Assembly (NCBI GenBank): GCA_003427395.1
Contig: BFEA01000121.1
Span: 1,219,888-1,283,887 of the forward strand
Length of the DNA stretch: 64,000 bases
Reading direction: 5' to 3'
Source of the DNA: Chara braunii
Taxonomy: Eukaryota > Streptophyta > Charophyceae > Charales > Characeae
A program made the translations under genes and the position numbers. The notes under the pieces were generated by a model. That model saw only the letters and a list, made by a program, of their open reading frames with translations, was not told the origin of the DNA and ran no database searches. Positions 1 to 10,532 of the stretch are shown here, in pieces; the stretch's first letter is position 1, and every line of letters begins with the position of its first letter.

Positions 1-82
1 ACACCTCCTATTCCCGACAGCTATTGTGATGGGACTAAGTGACTACCAGTTATCAGCATGGTACTGAAATGGGAAAGATGAG

Positions 83-1560
83 TTGGTGATCATGAGATCT
101 AAAGAGACTTCAGCAGAAGAAATCAGACAGAGAAGGTCAAAATTTGGCAGAGGTTCAGGCCCAAGCCAAGAGAAGGTCGAGTGTCTCCTGAGATCACTGA
201 ATACTCTAAGTAAGAGAAAGGTGTTATCATATGAGGTTGTCAGATATGAGATGGTCGAGAGTGGACTTAAGTACTGACATTTTATTTCATAGACCTCGAC
301 ATGTATGATGTGAGAATTTATGTCCAAAAAGAAAGAAGCACTGATGAAGTGTATGAAAGATGTTGGGGATTTCCTGAAGAGGTTGTACTGAAAAAGAAAG
401 AGAGACTTGAGAGGGAAAATAAATGTTTCATTGGATCTACTCGATTTACTGTCTTTGAGGAATTTTCAGCTCCTCCCTTACGTAATATTAACTTGTCAAG
501 AGATAATTGGTCTGCAGTGGTTAAACTCGCACTGAAAGTGGAAAGAGACCAAAAAACCAAATGAGGCAGCTCTACGTTCCTCCAAGAGAGAAACCCTGGT
601 TTAGACTGGTAAGAGGACATGGGAGGTTAAGTAAAACTGAATCAGATAAGCTCTTAAATTCTCTTAATTATATCACGAGAATTTCCTTAATTTTATAACG
701 AGAAGACTCATGATTCCCTATGAGATCGTGAGATATGAGGCTCTAAAGAGTCCAGGACGGGAGAAGGACAGTGTGTATGTTCTTACCTGCTATTTTATTA
801 ATCTTGATGAGTATGATGTTGGGATCTACGTACCAAGACAAAAATTTAAAGAGTGTAGAAAAGGTTAATGTTGGCAAAGAGCATCAGACATTGTGCATGA
901 TAAGAAAAGAAGATTAGAACGGAAAGGAGAAAGTTTCTCCTGGAGTACCTATGTCAGACCTTTCATTGGAATGTCGTCTCCTCCTATTGAAGGGCTTACC
1001 TTTTCAATGGACAAGTGGTCAGCCATGATAAATTTTGTATGGAAGGTGAAAAGGGTTAAAGAAGAATACTCTTAGTAGCAAGGATAACTATTGTGAGGGA
1101 TAAACTTTATGAGGTGACGAGGTATGATAAGCCCTTTGTAATTCTGAGACATGAGACTTGTGGAAGAGGACATATAACGTTTCACATTCATGTGGTCAAG
1201 TTTCTTAACTCAAGCAGTCTGAACGTGAGGGTTTACGCCTCAGCCTGTCTAGAGGAGGAAGTTGATTATTTTGAGTGTTTGAAGGGGGCGTATATCAGTC
1301 TCGAGCGAACAAAAAAGGTGACTAGAAAAGTTGAAAAGGAAAGTGAAATGGGGAGTGGGAGTAAGTCAGCTTGAAAAACTCCATGGGTTCTCAATTGCTG
1401 ATGGATTTGAGGACAGGAGAGATTGAATGTCTCTGTTGGAGACTATTGTTGAAGTCGGAAGAGCAAAAGAGAAAAAATCTACAGTGATGATAAAATCTCT
1501 GTTTTTGAGTACCATTGAGCAAAGATTCGAAATCCCTGATTATGTTCATCATGAGATTTG
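83..1560 (+). pseudogene. Leader ORF with three tandem type-1 modules
   Basis: Three diverged copies of one domain follow each other: about 200-564, 710-1075 and 1093-1500. Each begins with a Y-E-hydrophobic-x-R-Y motif. Copies 1 and 2 then share V-(R/G)-I-Y-V, a Cys, a K-x-x-L-E-R basic helix, and a block ending L/F-S-x-D-x-W-S-A followed by K-V-(E/K)-R. Copy 3 is the most degraded. Stops and small frameshifts separate the pieces. The related minus-strand element carries the same module near 53780-54260, with the Trp codon changed to TAG. The strand-rich segment followed by S-x-D/E-x-W resembles the end of the PC4/p15 single-strand DNA-binding fold, but this is a weak visual resemblance. No function is assigned. 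Confidence 0.55.
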
Positions 1561-1590
1561 TCTTTCAGATGTTGTCTATGATGGTTAACA

Positions 1591-2150
1591 ATGCCCAGCT
1601 TGGTTCAACAGCTAACATTTGAGATTGTGCTGGAAGGAAGAATAGTTAAGATAGAAGAGACTCTTCGGATCTCTGACAGAAACCTCTCTACCTTGGATGA
1701 GCTTGAGTTCTTACAACCTTTCTTTGATCAGATGAGAGATTCTGCCATGAGAGCCGTCACTGACCAGATTGAGATTAGTTATTTACTGAAAGTGGTGAGA
1801 GTGGGAAGTGTCAAGAGAATATCATACCATTCCTTTAGAGAACGAGTCTCTCTTGCTAGAAGAATCAGCAACGGTTTGTAAGCAATGCAATTTGACTATG
1901 AGATCATAGACTTGACACGATACTTTATGATCCGGGTACTTTAAGAGGATATAATAGAAAATTGAGTAGGGATGATGAAAGAGAGTTGATTGAAGACTAT
2001 ATTGGAAGACTGAGAAGAATTGTGTTACCCCTGGTCACCACCCAGTCTATTATTGTCTACACTCTTTATGTACAAAATTTTCAAGAGATAGAACTAACGA
2101 GGGGAGAGAGAAATGAACCTGTATCTCTTGCGAGAAGGGTAAGAGACTGA
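1591..2150 (+). pseudogene. Leader ORF with two tandem type-2 modules
   Basis: Two consecutive segments (about 1618-1863 and 1890-2143) look like copies of a second domain of about 85-90 residues. Both start with an F/Y-E-I strand, have an (N/K)-L-S-x-x-D-E segment in the first half, and end with P/R-V-S-L-A-R-R. Copy 1 is an open 96-residue ORF. Copy 2 is broken by stops and a frame change in its first half. The minus-strand relative retains the E-P-V-S-L-A-R-R ending near 52240-52270. I recognise no family. Position between the type-1 modules and gag suggests extra N-terminal gag domains or an ORF upstream of gag, as in Ogre-type elements. Confidence 0.45.
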
Positions 2151-2273
2151 AAACAAGAAAGGGGAGGACAAAAATGACAGAGAGAGAGAAGAAAGTATCA
2201 AGGGGAGTTTATGGTCATAACGGCAGGACGAAGGAGACCAAGTTCTTCCGCAGGGACTAATGAGGAGGCTCTG

Positions 2274-3395
2274 GTAGGTGTTATACGAGAACTAGTAGAG
2301 AGAGTTAACACTATAAAAGGAGGATCAGATATTGCAAGAGCAAAGAGGTAAGATGAGAGGATCCCATGCTTGAGAGGGCCTCAAGTAAATAATTTTTTTG
2401 ATGAATACGAGTTATTCGGTCTCAGTTATGGCTGAACAGACAAGCAACGACTTAAGCACCTTCCATCTTATTGTGACACTGACTCGAGGTTGGGTGTTCA
2501 AGAGTTGATGGAAGGGAACACTACATGGGAAAAGGTTTAAGAAAGAATGAAAAAAGAATTTGAAAAAAAAAAAAATTCAACTACTACCAATGATCTCCTC
2601 AACATCAGAAAAGCTAAGTATGACACTTTCAATGTTTTTCTTCAGACGTTTATCCGAGCGTCCAGAAGAATTTCATGTCTAAATGAGGCTCAGAGATGTC
2701 ATATTTTCCTGACTAATTTTACTGTCAATGAAAGACAGACTGTTTTTAATCAAGCCCAACACTACCCTTTCAAATGGGATGAAATGGTTGCAATTATCAT
2801 AACTCTACCTACGATCTTTCACAAGAAGTGGTCATTGGATTAGATCAGTACATTGGCCAAAGACTGAGAAACGGAGAATGGTATGAATAGAGGGAATAAT
2901 CTGAGTGCCGAAAATATTATTCAACGAGTTATGACCAATCATATGTCTCTCAGTCATGCTGCAGACAAAAAAGGGAAGGAGAAGGCAGAAAGTGATGGTG
3001 ATGACTATGGTAAAAGAGAGGATTCCTTTAAATCTAAAAATAATTGTGTGAATGGTGAAAAAAGGAACAGAGAGAGGAGGAAGTACGACAAGCGACCAAT
3101 GAAGAATTTTGTTTGCTATTATTGTGGTGAAGGAGGTCACACTACCACTTACTGTAAGCCACTGGAAGAGGACGTGAAGAGTGAGGTAGCAAAAAAAGAT
3201 GCAATGGGTCATGTCTGTGATAGTTCATGGAAAAAATTGGATCCGAGAAATCGTGGAGTTATGAGACTTTTTGTCCTTAAGCATGATGAAAAGATGAAGA
3301 AAAAGAAGAAGAGAATGACTAATGTGAATGTTTACACTTTCATAGCGAAGTGCCCAAGAGACTCATACAAAAGTCTGATGATTCTCTCACCATGA
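2274..3395 (+). pseudogene. gag: Family-A gag with CCHC zinc knuckle (broken)
   Basis: Gag encodes the capsid and nucleocapsid of the retrotransposon particle. The frame runs from 2274 with several stops (a TAA near 2349, a TGA at 2433-2435 where the related copy has Trp, and others) through a retrotransposon-gag-like core (2547-2843) to a nucleocapsid segment (2883-3395). The zinc knuckle at about 3115-3155 is CYYC, GEGG, H, TTTY, C, a canonical CX2CX4HX4C. A Lys/Arg-rich tract precedes it and an acidic-basic tail follows. The minus-strand element has the same core and knuckle at 51835-51605 and 50816-50532. The closeness of the two copies fixes the reading frame. It is not functional as it stands. 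Confidence 0.85.
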
Positions 3396-3771
3396 TTGAG
3401 TTGCCCCTAAGGTCTCTCACTTTAATAGATTACATATCTGATGAGGTTACTCAAAGTGGGAGAATTCTGCTTCCCAGATTTCCTCTAAGTTAGCAACATT
3501 TTCTCCTAGCAAGCCGGCTTGTTCGACCAACATGATGTCATTTGAAGGTGAATTACCATCAAATCTCGTTATGGAACCGGACACATTGATTGAGGAAGTG
3601 AGAAATGTTCATGCACATTTAACACCTCAGGTGATAGAAGAAAATAAAAAAAGAAAGACCAAGGAGACTCTGATTGAAATCCTTGATGATCAAGAACCAG
3701 AACCTTCGCCCAAGAGAAGTGAACAAGGGAAGAAGATGAAATTTCTTCTCCAGAGTGAACTAAAGGGATGA
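3396..3771 (+). pseudogene. Gag-protease linker, charged
   Basis: Coding-like DNA in a different frame from gag holds a 79-residue open piece from 3532. It is acidic and Lys-rich, with a G-E-L-P-x-x-L-V motif that also appears in the minus-strand element near 50400. This is the usual position of the poorly conserved gag-pol linker. No catalytic motif is visible. Confidence 0.4.
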
Positions 3772-3799
3772 AACTGTAATTACGAATGTAATTCCTAAG

Positions 3800-4399
3800 A
3801 TGTTGAAAGAAACAGAGGTGACTTTCTCTTTCAAGGAGGCAATGACACTAGCACCTAAGTTGAAAGAGGAATTGAAAAAATTAATTGCGAAGAAAAGAAT
3901 GAAAGTTAATCACTTGGGATCAGTCTTTCCCAGTCAGGTTAACAGGACCTTGCCCGGGTGTAAGATGAGATTCGCAACCATAGGCTGTGGTTATTTAACA
4001 ATCTATATTAATCAGGTGAAAATCCGAGCCTTAGTGGATTCTGGGGTGGAGATGATACTTATTTCTCAGAAGGCAATAGAAGTCTGTGACCTGACTGTTG
4101 ATAGACCTGCGAGGCAAACACTAAGCAATATTGTTGGAAAACTCTTCGTGACATGATTTATTGACAATTTACCTATCAGAGTTGGGATGATGACAATCGA
4201 GCTATTGGGGTTCGTAATACCAGACTTGAACCATGAATGTATTGTGGGCACTCCGTTTTTGCAAAGGATGGAGGTTGTTCAGTTCTTCAGTCATGAAGGG
4301 TCGTCCTGGAACAATCTGCAAGATCCGGCGACTGCTCAAGAACAAACCTTCATGGTCTGTACGGCCTATCATCACAAGCACAAGATATCATCCAACTAA
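3800..4399 (+). pseudogene. pol: Family-A aspartic protease (PR)
   Basis: The retropepsin would cleave the polyprotein. The segment from about 3957 begins with a Cys-x-hydrophobic strand, followed by the active-site sequence ALVDSG at about 4027-4044. The catalytic D-S-G is intact, and a second hydrophobic strand follows. A TGA at 4154-4156 interrupts the frame. The later C-I-V-G-T-P-F-L-Q motif (about 4240-4266) matches the usual I-L-G-x-P-F-L flap/end motif of gypsy proteases. Coding continues in the same frame as a Lys/Glu-rich connector to about 4650. There a frame change coincides with an A-run (4646-4655). Confidence 0.75.
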
Positions 4400-4652
4400 A
4401 TTAGAAGAGAAGAGTCTGCTGAGAGGATAAGAAAAATAAAAGAGAAAGACAAACAAGAATTTAAAGAGGAAGTTTCGGTTGATATCAATCATATTTCAAA
4501 GATGATGAAAGTCTTTGGCAAACTTAAAGACGAAGATAAGCAGATTGAGGCGTTTAAGAAGGTTGTTGAGACTGCCAAAGGTGAAAAATTTGCATTGAAG
4601 TTTGCATCACAACTAATATTTTTTTAGGAAAATAGTCACTGGGTCAAAAAAA

Positions 4653-5690
4653 AAATACACGCCCAAGGGGTTCAAGAAGAACTCAGTGACAGTCCTAATA
4701 GAAAAGGATTATGACGAGGCACTGGAAAAAAAAAAGAGAATTATCAAAGCATTATTTGGGAATAGAGTCACCAGGGAAAGGTTTGACACGATGAAGATAG
4801 ACTGTGATCAATTTATTCCGGCTAAAGAGAAGGAATATATCTTCAAAGTGTGTCAAGAGTTTTCTGGTGCATTCTCCTTTAATAATGAAGAAAGAGGGCA
4901 ATTGGATATGGATATGATTAAGACGACAAAAACCTGGATAGTTGATCACATCTCATGGAATGGCAGACCAACTAAGTATGCCATGAAAGAAGAAGCAGAA
5001 GTGGTAAAACACCTTAACAAAAATATTGCATCCAATGTTGTTGAACCTGCCGATGGACCGTATCGAAACCAGGGGGTGGATTGAGATGAATACAAAATCT
5101 TCAGAAGCTCGACTCAGTAACAGTGCGTGATGCAGGTAGTCTCCCTGATGCCGATCTTTTTTCTGAATCCTATGCTGATAGGTGCATTTATTCTTTAATT
5201 GACTTATACTCTGGCTATGATCAGTTTCTCATTGATCCCACTAGTCGGCCAATGACTGCCATGCATACGCCAAGGGGCCTCATTCAGATGTGCATGGTAC
5301 CTCGAGGTTGGACTAATGGTGTGGCAGTGGTTCAAAGAGATATGATCAAATTCATGCAGAACATCTCACCTGAGATAACTAGTCATTATATTGATGAGAA
5401 TCCCAAGAAAGGACCTATGGTAAGAGATGAGACTTTGGTTGGGAATGGCGTCAGGAAGTTTGTCAGGGAACATGCTAAAGGTGTGAAGCTGGTCCTAGAG
5501 AGACTTCAAAAGTATAATTTGGCTGCCAGTGGACCAAAGTCACTTCTCTTCCAAGCAAAGGTCACAATTTTGGGCTTCAGATGTTTCTCCAAGGGTAGGA
5601 GCCCTGATCCCAAGAAGATAGACAAAATTTTAAACTGACCCTTGCCCCTCAAGCGGGTGAAAGATGTCAAAAGCTTATTGGGTGTCTGTT
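4653..5690 (+). pseudogene. pol: Family-A reverse transcriptase (broken)
   Basis: RT copies the element RNA into cDNA. The N-terminal part (4653-5084) reads through an RT entry region ending G-P-Y-R-N. About 12 residues that normally follow are missing and the frame changes near 5070-5100. It resumes with Q-N-L-Q-K-L and V-T-V-R-D-A-G. The first catalytic Asp lies in S-L-I-D-L-Y-S-G-Y (D codon 5201-5203). A P-R-G-W-T-N segment is intact. The expected Y/F-x-D-D reads Y-I-D-E (5387-5398), so the second metal-binding Asp is Glu. A TGA ends this part at 5636-5638, with coding-like sequence continuing toward RNase H. Confidence 0.85.
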
Positions 5691-5746
5691 GGCTCTAAAG
5701 GATTTTCATACCTCATTTTGCTACCCTTGCAGAACCTCTAAAAGAA

Positions 5747-6442
5747 ATGGTGAGACAAGGGGCTGACATATCTTTGACTGAGAAAAGACAGACTGTTGCA
5801 GAAACTCTGCAGGAAAAATTAAAAGATGGTGGTGTAGTGTTGGGAGTGCCCTACTACGATGATGAGGGAGGTAGACACTTCATCATTGAGGCAGATGGAG
5901 GACCAGTTGCTCTGAAAGGTGTACTCATACAAAAATATGAAAATGGTAGAGAAAGACCGCTGAGGTTTGAGAGCAGGACTCTTAACTTCACAGAAAGGGG
6001 CTACACCCAGTTCAGGAAAGAGCTACTGGTCATTATCCACTGTCTCAGGTGCTTCACACACTATGTAATTGGAAGGAGATTCATTCTGAGTACTGATGTG
6101 TCTGTTGTGATTAATGCAATTAAGAAACACCAACAAGTAGATCCAACAGTGAGTAGATGGATGACCTTCATTTGGACTTTTGATTTTGTCTTGAAAAAGA
6201 TTCCAACTGAAAAGAATAAGGCAGATGGCCTAAGTGGAATCGAATGGAGGAAAAATGAAGAAAAAGAAAATATTGAAGGAACTATTGAAGAATCTTCTTA
6301 TGTTGATAATTTTCTGGATGAGAAAGATGATGAAGATTATGAAGTACCAAGCTCCTATAAGTGGAGTTTATGGCCTGAAGAAAGAGACAGCTGGGGAGAA
6401 ATTCTTGATGCCTATGTCTTTGAATCAATTCTCGAAAAATAA
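5747..6442 (+). pseudogene. pol: Family-A RNase H domain
   Basis: This open 231-residue piece holds the RNase H that degrades the RNA strand during cDNA synthesis. Landmarks in order: E-A-D-G-G-P (first catalytic Asp), E-R-G-Y-T-Q-F-R-K-E (catalytic Glu and the usual helix), L-S-T-D-V (third acid) and N-K-A-D-G-L-S (last Asp). All four acidic positions are present. A strongly acidic tail of about 60 residues leads toward the integrase. The frame is the same as the RT C-terminus and the integrase, so this was one polyprotein. Stops separate it from both neighbours. Confidence 0.85.
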
Positions 6443-6694
6443 GAGGATGAAGAACAGAATGACTGATATGCAAAGATCAATGCAGCAACTGTAGCAGCCC
6501 ATGAGATGGGGGACAGTTCATGCTCAAAGAATAAAGAAGAAGGTGAGAAGAAAGAGGAAGAAATATTATTCATCTCTGAAGGATACGATGAAATTTACCA
6601 AGAGATTGAGAAGAAAATGGAAAGAGAACAGTAAAAGGAATATTATTGCAAGAATTGAAGGAAAAAGTTCAGGCTAAAGCGAGGTCACCTCTTT

Positions 6695-7900
6695 GTGGAT
6701 AGCAAGGGAGGACTGTCTCCATTAAGAGTGGTATGTGGGAAAGAAAGACAACTGGAAATAATTGTTGCTCTACACAAGGGGGTTGTTGGTGGTCATAGGG
6801 CTGTTGAAGCTACCTATTCCAAAACTGTCAAGCTTTATTTATGGTCTGACATGAGAGACATGATTTACAAGTTCTGTAAATCATGTATGTTATGTCAGAA
6901 GAGATCTACCACGAGGATGATTAAACTCTTATTTCCTACTATCATGGTAGAACCAGGCAGCGGAGTTCATATGGATTTCATCACCATGCCATCAGGCAAG
7001 GGAGGGATGAGGTACATATTGAACGTGAGAGATAATTTTTCTGGCTAGTTTGAGGCAAAGACTCTGAGGAGGAAGACAACCGAGCAGGTGGTTGATTGGA
7101 TAGAGGAAGTATATTGCAGACATTCCTTCATTAGAGAGTTTGTCTCAGATAGAGAGTCTGGATTCATAAATGAGATTGTAAGAAGAACCACTCTCAGATT
7201 GGGCGTTAGAATTCGATATGTAACTACTTACCATCCTCAAGCAAACACACCGGTCGAGAGAGGTCACATAACTCTAAAAGATTCATTGGCAAAATGGTGT
7301 GAAGGGAACCTCAGTAACTAGCCAAAGGTATTGAGAATTGCAGTCTACGCTGACAATATTACTATCAAGAGAACCATTGGTTATGCTCCATTCACTCTGC
7401 GGTGTGGTCGATTTGCTAGTCTGCCTATTGAAAGTATAATCAGAACACGGTCAAGTCAAGAGAGTAACAGGAAATATTCTATTTCAGAGCTTCTTCAGAT
7501 CAGAATGAAAATATCAGAGGTTGACCAGACAGTAATGGATGTTGCAGAGAGAATGACAACCAACAGACTGTCAGCCCAAAAAAGGTGGAAGAAAAAGAGA
7601 TACATAAGTAAAGAAAAACTCAAGGTTGGTGACGTTGTTCTTCTATTCGACAGTTCTCTTGAGACTTAGTGGACCACACGGTTGGAGTCTAGATGGCTCG
7701 ATCCTTACAGGATTACAGGAGAAGCAGAGGGCAAAGTCTATGAGATTGAAGAGCTAGATGACTCAAGAGTTCATGACATGGTGTCAGGGTCAAGACTTCG
7801 TAAGTTCATGTTCATAGACATTGACCTAATTCCCATAATGACTGGGAAGAAAGGAAATAAAGGACAGTCATCCAGTAAGAAGATAGTTTCTGAAAATTAA
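6695..7900 (+). pseudogene. pol: Family-A integrase with C-terminal domain (three in-frame stops)
   Basis: Integrase inserts the cDNA into the host genome. The HHCC zinc-binding region is visible (L-H-K-G, G-G-H-R-A, then C-K-S-C-M-L-C-Q). The catalytic triad is intact: Asp in H-M-D-F, Asp in V-S-D-R-E and Glu in P-V-E-R-G. All pieces share one frame. Stops are TAG at 7046-7048, TAG at 7319-7321 (a position where related integrases usually have Trp before P-K) and TAG at 7667-7669. The C-terminal part has a K-V-G-D-V-V-L strand and a W-L-D-P-Y-R-I-T segment typical of the GPY/F-like domain. No chromodomain is visible. Confidence 0.88.
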
Positions 7901-9360
7901 GAGCAAGCACAGTGAGACAACAAGACACTAAAAAGAGCTAAAGTTTTATAGACATTGATTATTCCTGCATGATCAGTCCAGCGAGTTAATTTTCAGCATG
8001 CCATATTTTGACACGAGAGACTTGAGAAAGATCTTATAGCTGATTTACGTTCGTCTGTGCATCTGAATTATTTTTTCTCCAGAGACAGTGAGATCAAAGT
8101 TATTGATGCAGAGCCACAATCGATCCATGAGTATCTTACCTCTGAGCAGGGAATAATTTTACAGTGAAAAGGGCGATGGGAAATCATCCTTCAAAATTTT
8201 AATGCAGTATCCAGTTAAGAGAATTCATGGCTGTGGCCTATCAAAAAGTAATCAGTATTGATCCCTCATAGCTAAGAGAGGCTGACATGCTTAAGAGAGT
8301 TAGCTCTATCTGATCTGAGAGTTATCAGTACAGGGACTTCTTGTCGGCTAAGCTGCCTGTCCGAGAAAGCTATCAGGAATGTGGGCATGAAGAGGTTCAA
8401 CCATGTTTGATAAGAGAGTTGTCAACTGGGGGACTTCGTGCTTTTTGACTAAGTTGTCTACCTTCAGTTTCAGATGAGGGAAGAAACCTCTCTGGAAACA
8501 TTATCTCTATTATTCCTTGAGGCTGACGGAGGTCTCTTGAAAGTACTCTCAGGTGAGGGAAGGGACCTCTCTGAGATCAGTATTTTGTATTTCCTAAGGC
8601 CGAAGGGAGGTCTCAAGCGAATACATTGTCGACTGCTGCTTATTGTTGTTTAGTGCCTCTTGAGACTGAAGGGACGTCATTTGATAAATATTTGTCATGT
8701 TGCTTGGGGCATAGATTGCCTGTTTGTGGGATTTGAGATGCTTATCTGATTGTCTGTGCCTGGGGTTTTCTCTTCTCTAACCTAAAGATGCATTGATTGT
8801 CGGGGCTAGCCAGAGCCTTATGGCAGTAGGTTGCAATTTGGTGGGGTCAGCAGGTCCTTGACACGAGTGTCAAATTCCGTAGTTGACTGAGGCTTAGAAT
8901 CCGTGGGTCTGGCTAGTGAGGTCAGAAGGGGTCGGCTGAAACCCTATTGCAGTCAAAGGATGCAATCCGGTGAGGTTCGCCAGAGCCTGAAACTGTGGTT
9001 AGACCGGGTCCCACGTTCGAAAATCTGGGCGGGGCAGCTAGCGAGCTAGGCCAAAAACTGGTGGGTGAACCGCTCCCCGACCGCAGTGGTCAAATCCGGG
9101 TACGGGACAGTCTGACTAACGGGAGGTCTACTGTCATAGGGTGACCAGACCCGCTATAGTCTAGGTAATCTAGCGAGAATGTCAAATGGCTGCCATACTC
9201 GAGCAGAGGGTATACTAGTCCTAACCTGGAGGCAGGTTAAAGGGGTCGTCAAGACAAATGGTCTGATTGGTCCTCGCATGAGGAGGGCCGAATAAGGTAT
9301 GTCAGACTGACGGGAGGTTTGTCATTCTTGGCCAGTGGTGGGCGGTAACCAAGGCAATCA
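7901..9360 (+). other. Family-A 3' non-coding region with tandem and hairpin sequence
   Basis: No ORF of note. Two copies of a unit of about 80-100 bp start near 8473 and 8551; both contain GAGGGAAG, then ACCTCTCT, then a GGAGGTCTC segment. A weaker third copy lies near 8660. Short perfect hairpins occur, for example TTGACAC/GTGTCAA near 8858 and TAACCT/AGGTTA near 9221. The phrase CTGACTAACGGGAGG near 9112 returns as CAGACTGACGGGAGG near 9304. This looks like untranslated DNA of the element between integrase and 3' LTR. Confidence 0.5.
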
Positions 9361-9367
9361 ATAACTC

Positions 9368-9694
9368 TTGGGTGTGAAAAACTGTCTTGTAATGCGTATT
9401 AATTCGTTATTTTATATTTTCATTATTTTATTACTTTATTTTGGGTTTTATTTTGTTTACTTGTTGCTTGGCTGGTTAATTGTCGGGGAGCATTTTCACT
9501 GGGACAATTTGTTGTCTGTGGAACGCGCTGTTTTGGAGGTATGTAAAAAATTATTTGAAGTTCCTAGACCAGGGGGAAAAAAAGAGGTTTGGTATCCCCT
9601 TCCCCTTTTATCCGGGAAGTTGAGGAGACGCCTCACTCGGATAAGAGAAAGAGAACAGGGTTTGGTATCCCCTGAGTTGCTTGAGAAGCAGTGA
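9368..9694 (+). CDS. Small ORF with one predicted membrane segment (uncharacterised)
   Basis: An open frame of 108 residues lies between the integrase and the 3' LTR. Residues about 12-40 are strongly hydrophobic (Leu, Phe, Tyr, Ile) and could span a membrane. The rest is basic and contains two related phrases around V-W-Y-P-L-P-L-L and L-V-S-P-E-L-L-E-K, which come from a repeated DNA motif. The position is where some gypsy elements keep an envelope-like or accessory ORF. It has no recognisable family feature and is too short for an envelope. The ATG was taken as given; chance openness is possible. Confidence 0.2.
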   Translation: MGVKNCLVMRINSLFYIFIILLLYFGFYFVYLLLGWLIVGEHFHWDNLLSVERAVLEVCKKLFEVPRPGGKKEVWYPLPLLSGKLRRRLTRIREREQGLVSPELLEKQ

Positions 9695-9741
9695 ATATAT
9701 CCCACTTAAGCCAAAAAGCAGAAAAAGGGTTTGGTATGCCC
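9586..9741 (+). repeat. Three spaced copies of GGTTTGGTATCCCC
   Basis: The 14-mer GGTTTGGTATCCCC occurs at 9586-9599 and 9659-9672, and with one change at 9728-9741. A truncated copy, GGTTTGGTATC, lies at 10835-10845 directly before the LTR. The spacing of about 70 bp suggests a decayed tandem repeat. Confidence 0.6.
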
Positions 9742-10058
9742 TATCCGCAGCAAGGCGAACAAAATGAGTTTCACGAGCACTGAGACCAGATTGACAATGT
9801 CCTTGACTCTGCTGTCAAGATGAAGGGTGAGGTAACTCTTCTGATGAAAATTCAGACAGGACTCAGACATCAGAGTGGTGAAGGGTCTAAGCCAGTAGCA
9901 AATGAGAAAGTAAAATAATCCTTTTTAATTTTACTTGATGGCCGATAAGCGGCCTGGTTCACAAGGAACCTGAATCCCCAACCTTAAGGTATTCAAACTC
10001 TTAAGTCAAAGACACTATGAGATATGAAAAAGACTGAGAAGTTAAGAAAAAAGAAGAC

Positions 10059-10532
10059 TCAGAAGTTCACGGAAAGGACCTCGTGCTTATACAAGATGTA
10101 AAAGATAACCATGAATTTTATCTGAAGCAGAGAGAGAAGGAAGAAAATGCAACAGAGAGTGCAGCTATTGAATTGGGGCAGAGAAGGAGTCATGCAAGGT
10201 GCAGGTGGAGGCATTGCGGGCACTAAGGCTTTACTCGCCGTGGGAGAGATGGGAGCCCTGGGAGTATATGGAGGGGTAGAAGTGTTGGGCGCACCGTAGC
10301 GGATCTCGAACTTCTTTTGAAAGTACTCCATCCTGTTAGGGGATGGAGTTCTTTCATACCACGCCGCAAACGAATGGTGGGGATAAGATCTTGGCTGAGC
10401 GCCGTATTCTCTAGGATCATCTTCCTCTTCCTCTGAACTGTATTCACGTCGTGCGTGAGCCGACGACTCTTCACGCGCCTTCCTTCCTCTACCACCTCTT
10501 CCTCTTCCCTGTCCTCTACGTGCCTCAGGCAT
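10059..10532 (-). CDS. Antisense ORF in family-A 3' region, basic then proline-rich
   Basis: This 157-residue frame runs opposite to gag-pol. The N-terminus is Arg/Gly-rich (RGRGRGGRGR type). A Ser/Glu/Asp-rich acidic stretch follows, then a Tyr/Pro segment, and a proline/alanine-rich part. The last 40 residues are hydrophobic and may be non-coding read-through. The composition looks like a designed RNA-binding or disordered protein rather than random translation. Antisense ORFs downstream of pol are known in some plant gypsy elements such as Grande. I cannot name a homologue. There is no independent copy here to test conservation. Confidence 0.35.
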   Translation of the reverse strand: MPEARRGQGRGRGGRGRKAREESSAHARREYSSEEEEDDPREYGAQPRSYPHHSFAAWYERTPSPNRMEYFQKKFEIRYGAPNTSTPPYTPRAPISPTASKALVPAMPPPAPCMTPSLPQFNSCTLCCIFFLLSLLQIKFMVIFYILYKHEVLSVNF

